Positions 61,043 to 64,000 of a DNA stretch of 64,000 bases are shown piece after piece. Source of the DNA: CADEED01 sp963842515. Lineage in GTDB: Bacteria > Pseudomonadota > Gammaproteobacteria > Steroidobacterales > Steroidobacteraceae. The DNA lies in NCBI GenBank assembly GCA_963842515.1, contig CAWJGO010000002.1, forward strand, positions 1,736,001 to 1,800,000, in the 5' to 3' direction. The notes beneath the pieces were generated by a model. The model made no database searches and was not told the DNA's origin. It saw only the letters and a program-made list of their open reading frames with translations. Within the stretch, counting starts at the first letter, position 1, and each line of letters starts with the position of its first letter. Position numbers and translations under genes: made by a program.

Positions 61043-61709
61043 TCAAGGCATCGACCACCCGCCGGCAACCGCTGACGGATTGCTCACCGCCTTGTTACCA
61101 ATCGCCAGAACATCGCCGACCTGGCTGAGCGCATGGCTGCCCCAGCAGTCCACCTGCCAGTTTCAGGTACGGCGTCGGTGACGAGGGATTCCAGGGCCAG
61201 ACGTGCATGGGAGTGTTAGAGAGGTACGGATAGTTCGGCTGCTGCCCGAGCTGCAGGTCTTTGTTCAAACCCCAGCACCAAGCTTCATCCGCCATATCGA
61301 TGGCGCAGACATGTGCGCTACCCACGCTGATGGACTTGAACCGCTCCTTCGTCTGCACGCGCACCGGCAGATCCTGCTTGTCGAAGTTTCCATTGCCGAG
61401 CTGGCCGTAGTAGTTGTCGCCCCAGCACCAGGCGCTGCCGTCCGCCTGCAGCCCGCAGCTCTGCCAGGCGCTGCTCGATACCGTGACGAAACCCGCCGCC
61501 ATCTCGGTCGGCCGCGACACGCTGGCCTGCACCGGCAGGCCGAGGCCGCTTCCCGTCTGACTACTCGTGTTGATGCCCCAGCAGAATGCCCGGCCGCTCG
61601 AGCCCAGCCCGCAGGTGAATCCCTCGCCGCCGTCGACTTGCGGCGCCGCGGGCGCGTCGTTCGTGAGGCCGAGACCGAGGAGAAGAAGGGAACAGCACCA
61701 AGTACGCAT
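61043..61709 (-). pseudogene. RCC1-repeat secreted protein with a frameshift near its 3' end
   Basis: A Sec signal (LLLGLGLTNDAPA) is followed by RCC1-like blades, each ending in a CWG motif: AFCWGINT, AWCWGDNYYG, AWCWGLNK. The annotated frame stops at 61095, but in the next frame QVDCWGSHALSQVGDVLAIG continues the pattern to a stop at 61043. One extra base near 61157-61165 explains the break. Even repaired, it has only about four blades of the usual seven. So it is broken or truncated, or the sequence has an error. Confidence 0.65.
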
Positions 61710-61834
61710 GACGAGCTCCTTGCGGCCACGCCGGATGTGGTGGTCGCTGTGAGGGGAGTGTCAGGGGTTGTAATGAGGACTGGTTAGCCGGGAAATGGGG
61801 GTTGTGTTTTGGGGGGAGTTGTGCGGCAGGAAGC

Positions 61835-62361
61835 TCAGCCAAGTTTCGCGAGGATCTGCTGGAACCTCGGGAAGGAATGCAGCGGCGCCAAGTCGTTGTC
61901 GTGAAGGATCCACTCTCGGTTTCCTCGGCCCGTGCCGACGGCGCGCTCCAGAAAATCGAGCGCGCGCTCGTAGTCGACGCCCAGCGAAAGCGTGCAGGCT
62001 GCGGTGTACAGGGTGCCGTACATCTTGTAATCGTCCATCACGTAGCGCCGCCGATGTCCACGACCATGGCATCGACGATCGTGAACCCCAGCCGCTCATA
62101 CATTCGCACGGACGGATTGCCCTTGTTCACGGTGAGCCACAGGTGCGTCGCGCCGCGCTCGCGCGCCATGCGCTCGAGGAGCTCGAGAGTCTTCCGTCCC
62201 GCGCCGGAATTGCGATGTGCCGCGAGTACGTACAGCTTGCCGATGTACACGCGAGCGTCGGCCGCGCCGTGGCGGATCGCGGCGTAGCCGATGCTCGGCC
62301 GGAATGCTGGATCTGGAAATATTCGTAGACGGGACTCGATTTGGCTTTGCATCGCTGCCAT
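61835..62361 (-). pseudogene. Truncated GNAT acetyltransferase fused by frameshift to a TPR tail
   Basis: From 62361: the end of a GNAT domain (IGKLYVLAAHRNSGAGRKTL, MYERLGFTIVDAMVVDIGGA) without the usual first 60 residues. Its stop at 62038 overlaps a second frame beginning MMDDYKM, which is the usual GNAT tail YVMDDY in another frame, so a single missing base near 62042-62050 probably splits one gene. After the tail the second frame runs into TPR-type helices (LYTAACTLSLGVDYERAL) ending LHDNDLAPLHSFPRFQQ-like sequence, the end of an unrelated TPR protein. So it seems a truncated, chimeric remnant. Confidence 0.6.
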
Positions 62362-62446
62362 CTTTCTTACCGTTTGATATCAGCGAAGACTCACGCCACT
62401 GATTCACGGCACCGAAGCTCATACTTATGTAGAACTATTCAAAGTC

Positions 62447-63421
62447 CTAGCAATTTGCCGAATCGAATCTTAACCCGTTCGCCTTCTTCTCTATCGCCTC
62501 AACAAACGCCAAGCCCCCGGCAATACCCTTCAACTCTTCGAGCGAAAATATAAGTAGGTAGACTCCATCGCGGTCAAATCTGCTGTGAATCTCTCTTAGA
62601 GCATCGGCACCTGAATCAACTCCCGTCACGCCATTCCTCGAGAAGATAATCCCAAGCCGAGTTTTGCACTTGTCGAGCTTTCCCATGAAGTCTCGCACCG
62701 GAGTTACACCGACAGGCTTGCTCCAGTTTTTACATTCCACCAGGCAGTATCTGCCCAGTTCTTCGAATATCGGGATCTCGCCTCGATTCCCGAGATACTC
62801 CACGACGATATCAATCTCGCTACTTCTCGTTTGAAGATTGCAATACTTGGCTCTAAGAGACGGCACGCTATTGAATAGAAATCTTGCAAGTGATTCGAGA
62901 GAACTTCCCTTGTCAGCGGCGGTAGTCGCCCGTTCGATTGCCTCGATAAGCTCGACTAGTTTTCCGGCAGGTTGCGTGGCGCCTGGCTTAGGTAAGGTCT
63001 GTGCGCCGCGCTTAAGTGTTGCGAATATCTGGCGAGCATCTTCAAGTGAAATCGAGCGAAGAATGAATTTCTTCGTTACGCCTCCTACAACCAGCACGAA
63101 AAGCTCGGGCGACACTATGGCTCCGACGTCGCAATTTAAGGCCGCTTGATATCTCTTGAGTTGGTATACCCAGTCACCTACGACGAGTGCCTTTGACCTC
63201 TTGATCTCGAGGATGACCCAAGGTGGATCTCCAGCCGCATTGCTCAGAGCGACGTCTGCACGCCACTGGCCGGCCGCGTATTCGTAAAAGGTTTCTGATT
63301 CGGAATAGCCAAGTTGGCTAACGAGACTAGGCACTACCTCGCGCGTGAGATCCAGTTCCGTATTGAAGTTCTTTTCGGGAAGACTTCGCAGCAGTTCAAG
63401 AAGTTCCTCTTCAGCTGACAT
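62447..63421 (-). CDS. Protein with two restriction-endonuclease-like domains (Mrr-type C-terminus)
   Basis: A 324-residue protein with two PD-(D/E)xK-like cores. The N-terminal one (about residues 40-115) has WRADVALS and VILEIKRSKALVV as in HsdR-N or DUF-type nucleases. The C-terminal one (about 200-290) has SSEIDIVVEYLG and CLVECKNWSKPVGV followed by IIFSRNGVTG, the Mrr-type core. GGAGT before the ATG at 63421 supports the start; an earlier in-frame ATG adds 13 residues. Base composition is lower in GC than the rest of the window. A role in DNA defence is inference. Confidence 0.8.
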   Translation of the reverse strand: MSAEEELLELLRSLPEKNFNTELDLTREVVPSLVSQLGYSESETFYEYAAGQWRADVALSNAAGDPPWVILEIKRSKALVVGDWVYQLKRYQAALNCDVGAIVSPELFVLVVGGVTKKFILRSISLEDARQIFATLKRGAQTLPKPGATQPAGKLVELIEAIERATTAADKGSSLESLARFLFNSVPSLRAKYCNLQTRSSEIDIVVEYLGNRGEIPIFEELGRYCLVECKNWSKPVGVTPVRDFMGKLDKCKTRLGIIFSRNGVTGVDSGADALREIHSRFDRDGVYLLIFSLEELKGIAGGLAFVEAIEKKANGLRFDSANC

Positions 63422-63586
63422 TCTCACTCCTAACGCACACACTCCACTACCAACTGCCATCGCACACTATAGATCTGCGAAGCCATTGCCCTCCCTCTTT
63501 GCGTAAAAAGAAGGTTTGTCTGCGCGCCGTGACTAAGATTGAGCTGAGTTGAAAGCGACCCCTCAAGAGTTGGATGGACCCGCATT

Positions 63587-63991
63587 TCACATGCTACTTA
63601 TCCGATCTTCGCAACCCTCGCAAATGTAATCGTCATGCTCGTCGTTCCACAGCGACATATTGAAGCGGCGATCGTCTGCCCCGCACACACAACATGCCAG
63701 TAGCGCATCGCTTTCCTCGCAGTATTGGCACCGATACGAGCGCTTTTGAAGTGCCGCCGTTTCGTTATCGCAATGCAGGCAGATTTCTGCCTCCCCGGTC
63801 TCCGAAAGTTTGCTGGCTCTTAGCTTTGCATCGCTGATTGCAGCCAGGTACGCATCGGACAACGCCTCAAATTCCTTCAAATTGTTGCCGTCGACGTGCT
63901 TGCGAATATCGAAGTCATCGAAATTGTCATTAAACTCCAGAAGTGCTCTAGTTAGTCGCCCGAGCGTAGTCTTGACCTCATCGAGATCCAT
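63587..63991 (-). CDS. Zinc-ribbon protein next to the nuclease (possibly partial at window end)
   Basis: A 134-residue protein: helical N-terminal half and a cysteine-rich C-terminal half with C-x2-C pairs (CLHCDNE, CQYCEES, CCVCGAD, CEGCED), enough for two zinc ribbons. The ATG at 63991 is the first in frame in the window, but the frame is open up to the window edge, so the gene could extend further. It is in the same AT-richer segment and on the same strand as the nuclease gene. Function unknown. Confidence 0.65.
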   Translation of the reverse strand: MDLDEVKTTLGRLTRALLEFNDNFDDFDIRKHVDGNNLKEFEALSDAYLAAISDAKLRASKLSETGEAEICLHCDNETAALQKRSYRCQYCEESDALLACCVCGADDRRFNMSLWNDEHDDYICEGCEDRISSM

Positions 63992-64000
63992 TGTGAACTT

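Noticed and set aside
1..64000. CRISPR arrays, tRNA or rRNA genes, intact transposases
   Set aside because: I scanned for regularly spaced direct repeats, cloverleaf-like anticodon arms and transposase motifs and found none that held up; the repeats at 58.8-61.0 kb are too few and too irregular for a CRISPR.

Overview
The window is GC-rich (roughly 60-65 percent), densely coded, and full of TonB-dependent receptors, tryptophan-halogenase-like flavoproteins, secreted enzymes with Tat or Sec signals and DUF222-HNH genes. This fits a Gammaproteobacterium of the Steroidobacter/Xanthomonadales kind that scavenges complex organic matter. That placement is inference from gene content; there is no rRNA, tRNA or other phylogenetic marker in the window. 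I saw no CRISPR array, intact insertion sequence or prophage.

8-11102 is one minus-strand operon: TonB-dependent receptor, small lipoprotein, four consecutive tryptophan-halogenase-like flavoproteins and a JmjC/cupin protein. One of the four halogenases (4061-5518) has lost every halogenase signature and both catalytic residues. 11372-22939 is a glycan-utilisation locus: an alpha-L-fucosidase diverges from a zinc alcohol dehydrogenase, and a minus-strand operon encodes a frameshifted TonB receptor, an SMP-30/gluconolactonase, a sulfatase, an MFS transporter and a GH43 glycosidase. Together they suggest uptake and breakdown of a sulfated, fucose- and xylose- or arabinose-containing glycan.

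23140-35538 is a mixed region: alpha/beta hydrolases, a ThuA-like protein, an atypical SDR, two PhnB-like VOC proteins, a LysR regulator, a TPR-GGDEF diguanylate cyclase, a membrane protein coupled to a 23-residue membrane peptide, a lytic transglycosylase and a ScyD/ScyE-like beta-propeller. 35690-40290 holds a third TonB receptor and an RsbQ-like hydrolase overlapping a PAS hybrid histidine kinase, a probable ligand-sensing pair. 40323-44934 encodes a three-subunit molybdenum hydroxylase (cytochrome c, 2Fe-2S and molybdopterin subunits). 45059-52303 is mostly small secreted or stand-alone proteins.

52389-56887 is a non-homologous end-joining locus: Ku, a MerR/TPR protein one base behind it, and a divergent three-domain LigD. 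From 57 kb to the end the sequence becomes accessory. A DUF222-HNH endonuclease gene has its 3' end repeated twice more downstream, and the repeats frame an orphan LanC-like gene and a broken ORF6N gene. Beyond these lie broken RCC1 and GNAT/TPR genes, then AT-richer DNA with a two-nuclease-domain protein and a zinc-ribbon protein. An 18-bp palindrome (ACGTTCCCGCTGGAACGT and variants) occurs six times from 45 to 61 kb. Five genes look broken by single-base indels; without the reads I cannot separate decay from assembly error.
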